Shown here in pieces: positions 1-11,999 of a stretch of 64,000 bases of DNA (position 1 is its first letter; each line of letters starts with the position of its first letter). The position numbers and the translations under genes are program-made. The notes under the pieces were generated by a model. That model was given only the letters and a program-made list of their open reading frames with translations. It made no database searches and had not been told where the DNA came from. Source of the DNA: Conus ventricosus (lineage: Eukaryota > Mollusca > Gastropoda > Neogastropoda > Conidae); NCBI GenBank assembly GCA_018398815.1, contig CM031620.1, forward strand, positions 57,720,054 to 57,784,053, read 5' to 3'.

Positions 1-2690
1 CTGGGTGGGTAGGGACTTTGGTGGTGTTGTGCTTGGTGGGGGTGGGGGGGGTGGGGTGTAAGCTTTGTTCAGAGGTTGTGACGGCTGGTTTTAAGGAATA
101 GGGGGGTGGCTTGTGGTTTTGGGGGGTGGTGGGGTTGTTTTGTGTTAGTGTCTTCCCTTTTTTCAGGTGGGTGTGGTGATGGGGGGAGTGAGGGTGGGGG
201 GGGGGAAGCAGTGGGAGGTTGGGGGGAGTGGGAAGAGGGTTAACAAGAAGGAGAGAGTGTGCAAGATTAGAGAAGGTATTGTGAAGGGGAGAAGAGAGGG
301 AGGATGACTAAAAAAACATGAAGGAAAAAAGATTGGAGCATGAGTTTGTCTTTTTTTTTAAAGAAAAAAATAGAAAATTGAAAAAAAAGAATTTTTTTTT
401 TTAAAACCCAAACCTTGACAACATTATACATTTCTAAATATTACTTTGTTCTGTCCGAATGTTAGGTTTTGTAAAAGATCTTAGGGTTGAGAGGTACCTT
501 AGTTTTTGTCTTGTCCTGTCTTTTCTGAGGGTTGTAATTCCATCGTTTTTGTTACATTTCTGCTCTTTTTTTTTTTTTTTTAAAATATCTTTGCTTTTAA
601 CTTCTGAAGTTTGGGCTTGGACTGAGGCTAACTGTGTACATAAAAATATTGATGTCATCGGCTTCACTAACTTGAAGCAGGGGGGGAGAACTAACACGAT
701 GTTTCATTAACAGTTAAAAAGAAAAAGAGAGAAACAAAATAGAGGCTGTGATTGTGTCGACGTGTGTGCCTAACTCCAAAGCTGAATGTGTTTCTGGATT
801 GTCTCTGTGCAGATTATAAGGTTCAGCTTCTGGCCAGTGGAAAATTACGGCTCAGTAAGTGCAAATGGTCTGATCCGCCTTGAGGTTCGCTCTCTTCCGA
901 CCATGAACACCAGAAAGTGGGAGAAACTGCTTGAAAAAAGCTTTCTCTTGGCAGAACTCGGCAGTGTTTCCGTCTCCACACTTGGTGCAGAGGGCTGTCT
1001 GAAAGTGATGAAGAGATAGAATATCATGCCAGTACTTCAGAAAGGATTTGTTGGACAAAGAGTTTGTGTGTGTGTGTGTGTTTGTTCTTTGATGTCTGTT
1101 CAAAGAAAGTGATCATACATCTTGACACAAACTGTGTGCACATGTGTGTGAGTGCACTGTTCAAGAAAGCAGAAAAGATAAACCAGCAAAAAAAAAACCA
1201 TTGGTGTCAGATGTAGCACCGCCCTCCAGAGAGAGAGCTCACTCATGCCAGCTCTGCATCCAAGCAATTATTGTCGTCAGGAGGGGGCTTAGAGGGTGGT
1301 GTCCTGTGTTTGTTGGATCAGAACAGGTGCCACTGACCACCACTGAAGTGACTCAGCAGCAGTGCAGTGTCTCCTCCGGTGGGTTGCCTCTTGACGACTT
1401 GACATTGACTGCTCCCTGTGGATTGCAGGGGCTGGGGCTGCGGTGGAATGGTCCGGGCTGTGGCTGTGGGACAGGGGTGTCAGAATGAGTGGCATGGGTG
1501 CAACGATAATTCCTCAACAGGGGTTTCTTGTAAACTATTGAAATATTCCATTATGGATATAATCATGCAAGAAATTATTTGTGCCACAAAGAAAGTTTAA
1601 ACAAAAATCTGAGTAATTTCTGTTACAACATGGGCTTTCACTTTAATTGAAGCAGATCAATTCATTGTAAAATTGATTTGGAAGCAACACAAAGTAAAAC
1701 GTGAAACGAAATGATGGGAAATCCAATGAATATTGTGAGGCCATGAAAACAGCCCCAAGTTCACTTAGACATTTTGAAGGTTTGACTTCTTTGTTGTATT
1801 TCTTTGTTTTTCCAGTATGACGAGATGTTTCAACTTTCTAAGCGGGCATTAAAAATGCCACGCCAGCATGGCAAGAATATAACCGATTTTCCTTCTTTTT
1901 TTTTAGATGATAAATATGATATGGTCTGATGTCCTAAACGCAATACGTTTTGGATCTAGAGTTACTCCAGAACTTTGGAAGAGGTCCGCTGTGTGAAAGC
2001 CAGTTTTGGGCGGGATGCAGGGGACTATACCCTGTATGGAAAAAGGATGTACGTTTTAAACTGAGCTCCTTCGCATTTGTATTTGCATTGCACGCAGGTG
2101 CTATTTCATCTGCTGTTAGTGAGTTAAAAGTGGCAGTAATCCAGTTTCAGTGGATGTGCTCCAGGTGATGTACGAACTGGAAACTTGAACAGCAAGGTTA
2201 GGTTCTCTACTTTCTACACAAGGCAGTTTGTCCAGAAGATTTTGGATTATTGAGAAGACGATGCCTTGATATGTTCACAAGCCTGGACTTTTTTTTTCTT
2301 TTTTTTTTTTGGAAATCCGGTATTGCAAATTTCTACTTGAAATTGTTTTGGGGTCTTTTTTCCAGTTCTAGTCAACAAGGATCCTGAAATGAAATTCCAA
2401 GTCAGGTTAATACAGATTATTAAAGTAATGATACAACTCATGGAGTCTCCGTTTGAGTATAAAGGAGGTAACAATTCTGGATTTTAGTCTGGCTTGAAGA
2501 GCAATATATTAGATTTTTTTTTTCTGCCACAGCATTAGTCCATGAAGAATTATATATTTGTTTACTAAACTCTTCCCAATGCAAGCTTTTAGACTATGAT
2601 TTACAGGTCTAGCAAGAAAATACTTTTCCATAACAGCTTTAATCCATATACACAGATAACTGATGTGCTGCTCAATTAAAAAACTTTCGA
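1..2690. repeat. Second copy of ATXN7L3 last-intron sequence
   Basis: This stretch matches about 44090-46761 almost base for base over 2.6 kb. The shared content includes the gtgggagg-rich lead-in, the T tracts, the block around ctgatccgccttgaggttcg, and the end at aaactttcgaga. Differences are mostly single-base and homopolymer length changes. The match stops just before the N gap at 2717. In the other copy the sequence lies inside the last intron of ATXN7L3. No exon or convincing coding sequence is present here; the short open frames contain poly-T and (GT)n and look fortuitous. The simplest reading is an alternative haplotype contig placed next to the primary one; a true duplication is possible. 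Confidence 0.85.
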
Positions 2691-2716
2691 GAAAAAAATG
2701 AAACGAATTTTAAAGG

Positions 2717-3716
2717 NNNNNNNNNNNNNNNNNNNNNNNNNNNNNNNNNNNNNNNNNNNNNNNNNNNNNNNNNNNNNNNNNNNNNNNNNNNNNNNNNNNN
2801 NNNNNNNNNNNNNNNNNNNNNNNNNNNNNNNNNNNNNNNNNNNNNNNNNNNNNNNNNNNNNNNNNNNNNNNNNNNNNNNNNNNNNNNNNNNNNNNNNNNN
2901 NNNNNNNNNNNNNNNNNNNNNNNNNNNNNNNNNNNNNNNNNNNNNNNNNNNNNNNNNNNNNNNNNNNNNNNNNNNNNNNNNNNNNNNNNNNNNNNNNNNN
3001 NNNNNNNNNNNNNNNNNNNNNNNNNNNNNNNNNNNNNNNNNNNNNNNNNNNNNNNNNNNNNNNNNNNNNNNNNNNNNNNNNNNNNNNNNNNNNNNNNNNN
3101 NNNNNNNNNNNNNNNNNNNNNNNNNNNNNNNNNNNNNNNNNNNNNNNNNNNNNNNNNNNNNNNNNNNNNNNNNNNNNNNNNNNNNNNNNNNNNNNNNNNN
3201 NNNNNNNNNNNNNNNNNNNNNNNNNNNNNNNNNNNNNNNNNNNNNNNNNNNNNNNNNNNNNNNNNNNNNNNNNNNNNNNNNNNNNNNNNNNNNNNNNNNN
3301 NNNNNNNNNNNNNNNNNNNNNNNNNNNNNNNNNNNNNNNNNNNNNNNNNNNNNNNNNNNNNNNNNNNNNNNNNNNNNNNNNNNNNNNNNNNNNNNNNNNN
3401 NNNNNNNNNNNNNNNNNNNNNNNNNNNNNNNNNNNNNNNNNNNNNNNNNNNNNNNNNNNNNNNNNNNNNNNNNNNNNNNNNNNNNNNNNNNNNNNNNNNN
3501 NNNNNNNNNNNNNNNNNNNNNNNNNNNNNNNNNNNNNNNNNNNNNNNNNNNNNNNNNNNNNNNNNNNNNNNNNNNNNNNNNNNNNNNNNNNNNNNNNNNN
3601 NNNNNNNNNNNNNNNNNNNNNNNNNNNNNNNNNNNNNNNNNNNNNNNNNNNNNNNNNNNNNNNNNNNNNNNNNNNNNNNNNNNNNNNNNNNNNNNNNNNN
3701 NNNNNNNNNNNNNNNN
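2717..3716. other. Assembly gap of exactly 1000 N
   Basis: The run of N is exactly 1000 long, the same length as the second gap, which points to a scaffold gap of arbitrary size rather than a measured one. Confidence 0.99.
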
Positions 3717-4124
3717 CCCCCCCGTACAAACCCTGTCCACCCCCCGGAAAGGTTGTCGCCAGCCGACAGGAGCTCGTCACGTTGGAAACAAAGTGTCACG
3801 GTGAAGAACACAACTGTCACCCGGCGAAGCGTTGCCGCGACAATTTGTATGCAGCCTGATGGCGCATATTATGTCCCCGATAATTATTGTCGTCCCCATA
3901 TATTGTGTGTGTGAAAACCATTATGTCTGTTGCCATATCTGTCTGTCTGACTGAGTTTAGTTTTTGGAGCAGTACATGAACCAATTTCCATGAAAATGTT
4001 TGTGATGACAAAGTGATAAATGAAGATTTCAACAATGGACATAACTTAAACGACTGCCATGTTTTCTAACATACCACCAACCTGTTTTCAAGACACATTT
4101 CCTAATGTCTTAAATACCGATGCA
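3717..4124. other. Unannotated contig start
   Basis: No coding exon, RNA gene or repeat family was recognised in these 400 bases directly after the first gap. Confidence 0.5.
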
Positions 4125-4350
4125 CGCATTTGGCTCAGTAGATAGAGCAACTTGCTTCGGTTCTGATGACTTGAGTTCGAATCCTATTAATGCTGGCACA
4201 TCACAGTGGATCTGTTCACAGTCCATCTGAATGGTTTAGCATCTGGGTTCAGTGCATTATTTATAGGTTCTCCTATTCTTACTCTCACTCTTATCCAAAG
4301 CACAGTTTCGTTATCATCGGTATGTTCAGCATAATTCCACCGAAAACTCT
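4125..4350 (+). mobile_element. tRNA-derived SINE-like repeat
   Basis: The head carries an A-box-like stretch, tggctcagtagatagagc (about 4131-4148), and a B-box-like gagttcgaatcc (about 4173-4184) at tRNA spacing, so it could be transcribed by RNA polymerase III. It does not fold into a convincing functional tRNA. The body runs into a (CT)n tract at about 4350. I saw no second copy in the window, so family status is inferred from the promoter boxes alone. Confidence 0.5.
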
Positions 4351-4376
4351 CTCTCTCTCTCTCTCTCCCCTCTCTC

Positions 4377-4408
<32 letters not shown>

Positions 4409-4444
4409 CCCTCTCCTCTCCCCCCCCCCCCCCCCCCCCCCCCC
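4348..4444. repeat. (CT)n microsatellite followed by a C run
   Basis: An interrupted CT tract is followed by about 25 consecutive C. The open frames across it encode only Ser/Leu or Gly/Arg/Glu runs and are not genes. Confidence 0.9.
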
Positions 4445-4489
4445 TTCTCCAAAACAAAACTCCAACGCCCGTATACGATTGAAGACATT

Positions 4490-4501
4490 ACATGTCAAAG
4501 T
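4490..4501 (+). repeat. Left target-site duplication of the RTE-like LINE
   Basis: ACATGTCAAAGT here is repeated exactly at 7658-7669, on the other side of the LINE. Removing the LINE and one copy joins two host flanks cleanly. Confidence 0.85.
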
Positions 4502-7500
4502 AAACTCCGCCGATGCCGGTCCTAAGCCCGCGATGAAAAAGGGAGGAAGGTTGTGCGTGGGGCTAGCAACCCCACCACGTAAAAACCATGCTTGCTACAG
4601 AAACCAACACTGCAGAAATTTCAAAGGATCTACGGAAACGACCCGGAGGAGAGTATATGAAGCGGACCAGCCAAACCTTCTGTCAAGAAGAAGCTGACCC
4701 GCTGATGAAACTTCTCTCCTCCAAGACCGCCTCACGGATTGGAGTATGGAATATACGAACAATGTACGAAACTGGAAGAGCAGCTCAGGTGGCTAGAGAG
4801 ATGGACAAGTACAGGCTGGAGATACTCGGACTGATGAGGTGAGATGGACGTCATCAGGGAAAGTCACCTTAGCATCGGGCCACCAACTGCTGTATTGAGG
4901 ACCGCCGGATGAGGGGGGTGTGCACAGAAATGGAGTTGGACTCATGTTGACCAAGAAAGCAAGCAAGAGCCTGATGGAATGGGAACCGGTCAACGAGCGA
5001 ATACTAACAGCTAGATTCTTCTCAAAGTTTCAGAAGGTCAGCATAGTACAGTGCTACGCCCCAACCACGTGGCTGAAGAAGACACCAAAGAAGAATTTTA
5101 CCAACAACTACAAGCTGTACTGGTAAGTTGCCCAGAAGAGATGTCATCATAGTGATGGGAGATATGAATGCCAAAGTTGGCGGTGACAATAGTGGCAGAG
5201 AACATGTGATGGGAACAGAAGGACTGGGTACAATCAACGAAAACGGAGAACTTTTTACTAACTTCTGTGAGATGAACGACCTCATCATCGGAGGAACAGT
5301 TTTCCCACACCGCAGATAAACAAAGTGACATGGAGATCACCAGACCTGAGCACTGAAAACCAAATAGACCACTTCACGATCTCAAGGAGATTGGAGACGG
5401 ACCCTACAAGACGTGAAGGCATGCAGGGGTGCAGATGTGGGATCAGATCACATACTTCTGGTGGGCAAGCTGAAGATCAAGATTGCCAGGAACAAAGATA
5501 CAGGTCAACAGAGGCACCCACGCTTTGACACCACAAAGCTGAAGTCAGAAGAAAGAAGAGGGAGTTTGTCATCACCCTGAACAACAGATTCCAGGCCCTC
5601 GCAGACCTGGAGGATGGCTCGCTGGAAAAGAAATGGGAGCGAGTGAGGAGTGCCTTCGATGAAGCCAGTCAAGAAGTGCTAGGATACAGGAAACGACAGC
5701 ACAAACCATGGATCTCGGAAGAAACCATCAAGAAGATAGAAGAGAGACGAGAGACCAAACAGAGAGAGATCCAAGCCAGAACAAGAGCACAGAAACAACG
5801 TCTTCACAGGAGTACAGCAAACGAGACAAGGAAGTGAAGAAGAGTGCCAAAAAGGACAAGCGAGACCATGTAGAAGGACTGGCCACTCAAGCACAGGAAG
5901 CAGCGGAGAAGAATGATATGAAGACCCTCTACACCATCACTAAGCAGCTGTGCGGTGGGAAAAAACCAACACAAACCGACCAGTGAAAGGGAAGAATGGA
6001 AACATCTTGAGCAAACCAACAGAGCAGCTGGACAGATGGAGGGAACACTTTAGCGAGCTACTCAGCGGTACGCCAGTCAAGACACCACCACTCATCGAGG
6101 AAGAGAAGACCTGGATGTGAACCTAGGGCCGATCAGCAAAGAAGAAATCATTCAAGCAATCAGGAAGACAAAGAACAGGAAAGCCCAGGACCTGACAACA
6201 TCACACCGGAAGTGCTCAGGGCAGAAGCGACGGTCGCGGCAGAACATCCTGATGGACTTATTTCAAGAGGCCTGGGAAAAGGAAGAAGTGCCGAAAGAGT
6301 GGAAAAAGGGCTACATCATCAAGATACCCAAGAAGGGAGATCTCAGCGAGTGTAAGAACTGGAGAGGGATACAGCTGCTGTCACTACCTAGTAAGATCTT
6401 CACGAGAATCATCCTAGAGAGGATCCGGGCAGCTGTAGACGAAAAGCTGAGAGACGAACAAGCAGGATTTCGAGCAGGAAGATCATGTGTCGACCAGATA
6501 GCCACGCTCCGAATCATCATCGAGCAGTCTCTTGAGTGGCAGTCACCAATCTACATCAATTTTATCGATTTCAAAAAAGCATTCGACACAGTGGACAGAG
6601 AAGTAACATGGAAAATCCTGAGACACTATGGAATTCCACTCAAGATGGTAAAAATCATACAGAGCCTGTACAAGGACACAACGTGTCACGTCATCCACAA
6701 CACGAGTGTGTCGGAACCCTTCACAGTGAACACCGGGGTACGTCAGGGATGTTTGCTGTCACCGCTGATCTTCTCTCTTGTGATCGACTGGGTGATGAGG
6801 ACAGCGATGAACCCACCATTGCGGGGTCCAGTGGACACTCATGCAGAAACTTGAGGACCTGGATTTCGCGGACGACATCAGCTTGCTGACCCACACCCTC
6901 CACCACATGCAGAAGAAGACCGAGAGCCTCCGCAGCACAGCCAGTAACACTGGCTTGGAGATCAACGCGGAGAAACAAAGACCATGAGAGCCAACACAAG
7001 CCAGGCTGAAGCAATTCGCCTAGGGGAAAAACAGATAGAAGATGTTGTGAAATTTACCTACCTAGGAAGCATTGTCAACAAGACAGGAGGTACTGATGAT
7101 GACATCAGGGCCAGAATAACCCAAGGCAAGATTTGCTTTCACCACCCTCAAGCCCATCTGGAGGAGCGCAAACGTCCGTCTTCACACCAAACTGAGACTG
7201 TTTAACACCAATGTAAGACCTGTGCTGCTGTATGGCTCGGAGACCTGGAGACTCACCAAAGGGCTGGAGCGCAAGTTGCAGGTCTTCATCAACACATGCC
7301 TGCGGCGGATCCTCCGCATCAGGTGGCCTGACAGAATTGCAAATGAGGAGCTATGGCGCCAGACAGATCAGAGACCAATCGGAGACACCATCAGAATCCA
7401 AAGTGGAAGTGGATCGGACACATCCTACGCCGAGGCCCGGACAACATCGCACGGCAGGCACTGGATTGGAACCCGCAAGGAAAGAGAAAGCGAGGCCGCC

Positions 7501-7657
7501 CAGTGACAACTTGGCGTAGGACGCTGAACAGCGAGCTGAGTTCCATCAAGCTGTCCTGGGGTGAGGCAAAGCGGCAGCCCAAGACCGCACACGCTGGAAA
7601 TCTGCAGTGAAGGCCCTATGCTCCCGACGGAGCGAAGAGGATTAAGTCAAGTAAGTC
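4502..7657 (+). mobile_element. RTE/BovB-like LINE, near full length, frameshifted
   Basis: A non-LTR retrotransposon of about 3.16 kb, bounded by a perfect 12-bp target-site duplication. In order it shows an apurinic endonuclease domain (about 4735-5320: GVWNIRTMYETGR, then GDMNAKVGG), a reverse transcriptase (about 6117-6900: NWRGIQLLSLPSKI, FIDFKKAFDTVDR, VRQGCLLSPLIF, and the catalytic DFADD near 6865), and a C-terminal part (about 6984-7610: FTYLGSIVNKTGG, LLYGSETW, the basic GKRKRGRP). The frame breaks several times, so the copy is dead or the base calls are poor. The 3' UTR is very short and ends in an aagtcaagtaagtc repeat, typical of the RTE group. Clade assignment is by motif recall only. 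Confidence 0.85.
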
Positions 7658-7669
7658 ACATGTCAAAGT
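7658..7669 (+). repeat. Right target-site duplication of the RTE-like LINE
   Basis: Exact copy of ACATGTCAAAGT at 4490-4501. Confidence 0.85.
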
Positions 7670-8200
7670 CATGGGATTCAATCACCTCAGACATTTCACC
7701 TTTAGCATGACTATGCGGGCGAGCGTGCTGAAATTAACTTTTTTTTTAAATCAGATTTTGTTTAAAAACTCCAAACCATTACATATCTCTAGATGTCCTT
7801 CCCGTTAAAACGAAAAGAAAAGAAAAAAACCTCCATTTCGACCATGCTACATTTATGTAGTATGCGATGCATTGATTAGCGCCTCTCTCTCTATCACACA
7901 CTTTCCGGACGAATGGCTTACATAAGTAAATTTAGAAAGACAAGGGGGTTAGTTACCGCCAAGGACATTGCCAAACAAAGCACAGGTAAGTAAAAAAAAA
8001 AAAAAAAAGCCTGGAGTAAAGTGGTGGCGTTCAAAGGAACAGTTTGTCGTCTTCTCTTAAACAAATCTCCAGTCTCAGTGTTTTCAAACAGCGCTTACAA
8101 GAATTTGTGCAGTAAAGTAAAACAAACGTTAATTTAATAAAGCATTCTGGTAGATTAGGCTGCTAAAGCGTGTTAAACAGACTAAAATGTACGTGAAATG
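7670..8200. other. Intergenic; one dispersed repeat
   Basis: No gene seen. About 7928-7987 (core agttaccgccaaggaca) recurs at about 49644-49701 with roughly 80 percent or better identity by eye, so it belongs to an unnamed dispersed repeat. Confidence 0.5.
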
Positions 8201-8215
8201 AAATACTACATGCTA

Positions 8216-8217
<2 letters not shown>

Positions 8218-8269
<52 letters not shown>

Positions 8270-8273
8270 ATAT
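8218..8273. repeat. (AT)n microsatellite
   Basis: Nearly pure AT dinucleotides, directly before the first unit of the 1.4-kb tandem duplication. Confidence 0.95.
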
Positions 8274-8791
8274 CATCATTTTCTTTGCTTCTTAGGTGGC
8301 ACCTTTGGTGTTTTTTTGAAAACTCAACAAACATACTATGGTATTGCACACCAGCCTTTTCTGGGATTGCAGTCTTCTTAAAACTGAAAAGGCAGAGAAG
8401 TCAAATTACCACTTTCCGCGGTCACTGAGGAGAAACCACCAAGTTTCGAAATATCGGTATATGACCAGGAGTTATATGTTAGTGAGTTTCCCTCCCTATT
8501 GGAGGGTGTCTCCCCCTTGGAGACTATAAGCTTGCTGAAGGTTCATTGTGAGAAGCATTTTTTTCCCCCATTCACCCACTCAAGCACATACTGTTAGTTA
8601 GGCAGAATCATCTACCACTGCAGATATGAATGCTTATCTCCCCCTATTTCTTCAATCTAAGACATAAGAGCAAGCTTTGTTTATAATTGAATATTTCTTG
8701 CAGTCATTGCAACACCAAGCTGCTCTGTAAGTTGCTGGAACGGTGCTCGGTACTTATCCTTGGAATTTATTAGTTTGTTATATACATGTAC

Positions 8792-8871
<80 letters not shown>

Positions 8872-9260
8872 GAACTGACGCGCGCCCGTATTATATTCGA
8901 GGGAGACAAAATATTCATGTACAGGCTATTATCCCACAACGAAGGGCGATAACTGAACAATTGTGTAACCCACACAGATTGCTTAGTTAACCAGTTTTTC
9001 ATGTTAGAACAGACTTTTACGAGACTACAACCAGGCGCAGATGAAACGCTGTGTACAAGGAAATAGAATTCTGATTTGTATTTTTGGGGGGTGGGGTGGG
9101 GGGTGGGGGCTTTGTTTTGCTTGTTTTTTGGTGGTTTTTTTTTTCTTTCTTTTTCTTTTTTTTTTAATCGTGTTTACATGATGGAAGTAAACTTGGTCAG
9201 AATCTACAAAACTTACCAGACACGTAATATTGTCTAAAACACACACACACACACACACAC

Positions 9261-9291
<31 letters not shown>

Positions 9292-9678
9292 CACACACAC
9301 GCAAGCACGCACGCACGCACGCACACAACGTACGCACGCACGCACGCACAAACTAAATCTGCCTTATGTACTGTTATTTCACAATGGGCAGATTCAATGT
9401 GGCGTTGATGGCAATGCTGAACAAATCTTGCGAATGCGAGCCTAAAACCAGGATCAGGATATGTACGTTGCTGGAACCTTCCTAGGTTATAACAGCAACG
9501 GAAAAAGACAGAGTAGCTTATAGTCTTAGTTTTGGGGCTTAAGCCCGCTTCGTGTAAATAAAAACTTATTTTGAAATTTTGGTGTATTTACTTTTTTTAA
9601 AACGTTCCGACCCAATGAAACTAATGCCCCAACGGCCATCCCGAGTTGAGCGCACTGGGACCCTGTTGAGGCGCTGCA
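8261..9678. repeat. 1.4-kb tandem duplication, unit 1
   Basis: The segment from tatcatcattttctttgc to gttgaggcgctgcat is repeated head to tail by the next feature at a period of about 1418 bp. The units differ chiefly in length of the internal (AT)n, (AG)n, (AC)n and poly-T tracts, plus a few scattered single-base changes. No coding sequence is evident. Confidence 0.9.
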
Positions 9679-10208
9679 TATATATATATATCATCATTTT
9701 CTTTGCTTCTTAGGTGGCACCTTTGATTGTTTTTTTGAAAACTCAACAAACATACTATGGTATTGCACACCAGCCTTTTCTGGGATTGCAGTCTTCTAAA
9801 ACTGAAAAGGCAGAGAAGTCAAATTACCACTTTCCGCGGTCACTGAGGAGAAACCACCAAGTTTCGAAATATCGGTATATGACCAGGAGTTATATGTTAG
9901 TGAGTTTCCCTCCCTATTGGAGGGTGTCTCCCCCTTGGAGACTATAAGCTTGCTGAAGGTTCATTGTGAGAAGCATTTTTTTCCCCCATTCACCCACTCA
10001 AGCACATACTGTTAGTTAGGCAGAATCATCTACCACTGCAGATATGAATGCTTATCTCCCCCTATTTCTTCAATCTAAGACATAAGAGCAAGCTTTGTTT
10101 ATAATTGAATATTTCTTGCAGTCATGCAACACCAAGCTGCTCTGTAAGTTGCTGGAACGGTGCTCGGTACTTATCCTTGGAATTTATTAGTTTGTTATAT
10201 ACATGTAC

Positions 10209-10268
<60 letters not shown>

Positions 10269-10633
10269 GAACTGACGCGCGCCCGTATTATATTCGAGGG
10301 AGACAAAATATTCATGTACAGGCTATTATCCCACAACGAAGGGCGATAACTGAACAATTGTGTAACCCACACAGATTGCTTAGTTAACCAGTTTTTCATG
10401 TTAGATACAGACTTTTACGAGACTACAACCAGGCGCAGATGAAACGCTGTGTACAAGGAAATAGAATTCTGATTTGTATTTTTGGGGGGTGGGGTGGGGG
10501 GGTGGGGGCTTTGTTTTGCTTTGTTTTTTGGTGTTTTTTTTTTCTTTCTTTTTCTTTTTTTTTAATCGTGTTTACATGATGGAAGTAAACTTGGTCAGAA
10601 TCTACAAAACTTACCAGACACGTAATATTGTCT

Positions 10634-10697
<64 letters not shown>

Positions 10698-11073
10698 AGC
10701 ACGCACGCACGCACGCACACACGTACGCACGCACGCACGCACAAACTAAATCTGCCTTATGTACTGTTATTTCACAATGGGCAGATTCAATGTGGCGTTG
10801 ATGGCAATGCTGAACAAATCTTGCGAATGCGAGCCTAAAACCAGGATCAGGATATGTACGTTGCTGGAACCTTCCTAGGTTATAACAGCAACGGAAAAAG
10901 ACAGAGTAGCTTATAGTCTTAGTTTTGGGGCTTAAGCCCGCTTCGTGTAAATAAAAACTTATTTTGAAATTTTGGTGTATTTACTTTTTTTAAAACGTTC
11001 CGACCCAATGAAACTAATGCCCCAACGGCCATCCCCGAGTTGAGCGCACGGGGACCCTGTTGAGGCGCTGCAT
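9679..11073. repeat. 1.4-kb tandem duplication, unit 2
   Basis: Head-to-tail copy of the preceding unit. Its (AG)n tract is shorter and its (AC)n tract lacks the interruptions present in unit 1. Because the units differ mainly at microsatellites, they resemble two alleles joined in series as much as an old duplication. Confidence 0.9.
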
Positions 11074-11128
11074 CCACCTATCCTGTTCTAAGATTGACCT
11101 GTACGGTTAAATACATTTTTGTTGCAAT

Positions 11129-11640
11129 TTAGTGTACGGATGGCAACGTAGTGACTCTGCTGATTGCTGCAGAGAACGCTGCCACAGAGCCTGCCTGGAC
11201 GACTTGCTCGTTCAGTTCATTCCAGTCCATGACGGTCTGCACGAAGAAGGAGCACTGGTACTGCTCGGTGCTTGACTCTGAGACTACAGTGAGAAGGAGC
11301 GCTGGTACTGCTCGGTGCTTGACTCTGGGACTACATATCCATGGCTGTTGTTTGATGTGAATTTTGTGACCATGTTTGTTTGTCACGAAGCCATGAAACA
11401 TTTTTAGACGGATTTTTTCTCTTCTTTTTTTTAAATTGGTGTTAAAAATTCCTCTGGGTGCAGTGCTGGAAGAAGTCCTTCAATGATGTTATAGAAGGTG
11501 ACTAGTCTTTGTTGTTTCCTGCGCACTTGGAGGGGTACCTGGAGTTCAGTCAGCATTCGCGTGACGCGATCCGGGTTTCTGGACCTGTAGTCACGCTTGA
11601 TGAATCTTAGAAGCAGTAGTATTAGCAAAATAGGGACTAG
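11129..11640 (-). mobile_element. LINE 3'-end fragment, C-terminal RT region
   Basis: On the minus strand, one frame reads LVTFYNIIEGLLPALHPEEF (about 11520-11445). The next reads VMDWNELNEQVVQAGSVAAF (about 11230-11170). These are the usual last two blocks of a CR1/I-type LINE ORF2, after the RT fingers and palm. A 36-bp piece containing gctggtactgctcggtgctt is repeated in between and the frame is broken. The piece is a truncated, inactive copy. Confidence 0.65.
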
Positions 11641-11755
11641 GTTAGGCTCTCACGAGCCTTTATAACGTCCCATCTTTATCAGTATAACATGTATATAGGT
11701 CTGCTTTAGGCATGCAATTTTCCCCAATACTAATCCACATGGAATTTTGCAGTTT

Positions 11756-11999
11756 TGAGATCTGCATATTGATGTTTTTCTATTTTTTTACTTCCCCAGA
11801 TATTTACTGTTAACTGGGCCTGAATTTGGCCATTGCTTTTAACTTCTTGAATATCGAGTGCGACCCCTTGTTGCCAAATTTGCTCCAGGGGCCAACAGTC
11901 TGAGTCGCACTATTTTACGTTATTTTTTTTACTTTTTAACATGCGCGCTGGTGACCTACTCGTTTTTGAGTGAACCAGTATTTTAGGAAGAAGAAGAAG
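11756..11999 (+). mobile_element. LINE 3' UTR fragment with (GAA)n tail
   Basis: Matches 54484-54732, the 3' UTR of the LINE at 53.0-54.7 kb. Shared stretches are gagatctgcatattga, gcgaccccttgttgccaaat and gtgacctactc...gagtgaaccagt, followed by a GAA-repeat tail. It is therefore a strongly 5'-truncated insertion of that family. Confidence 0.8.

Noticed and set aside
2672..3820. Long open frames across the first gap
   Set aside because: They consist of 1000 N translated as unknown residues; the same holds for frames at 18748-19923.
8261..11073. Pair of LTRs of a retrotransposon
   Set aside because: The two 1.4-kb units are directly adjacent with no internal region and lack TG...CA ends.
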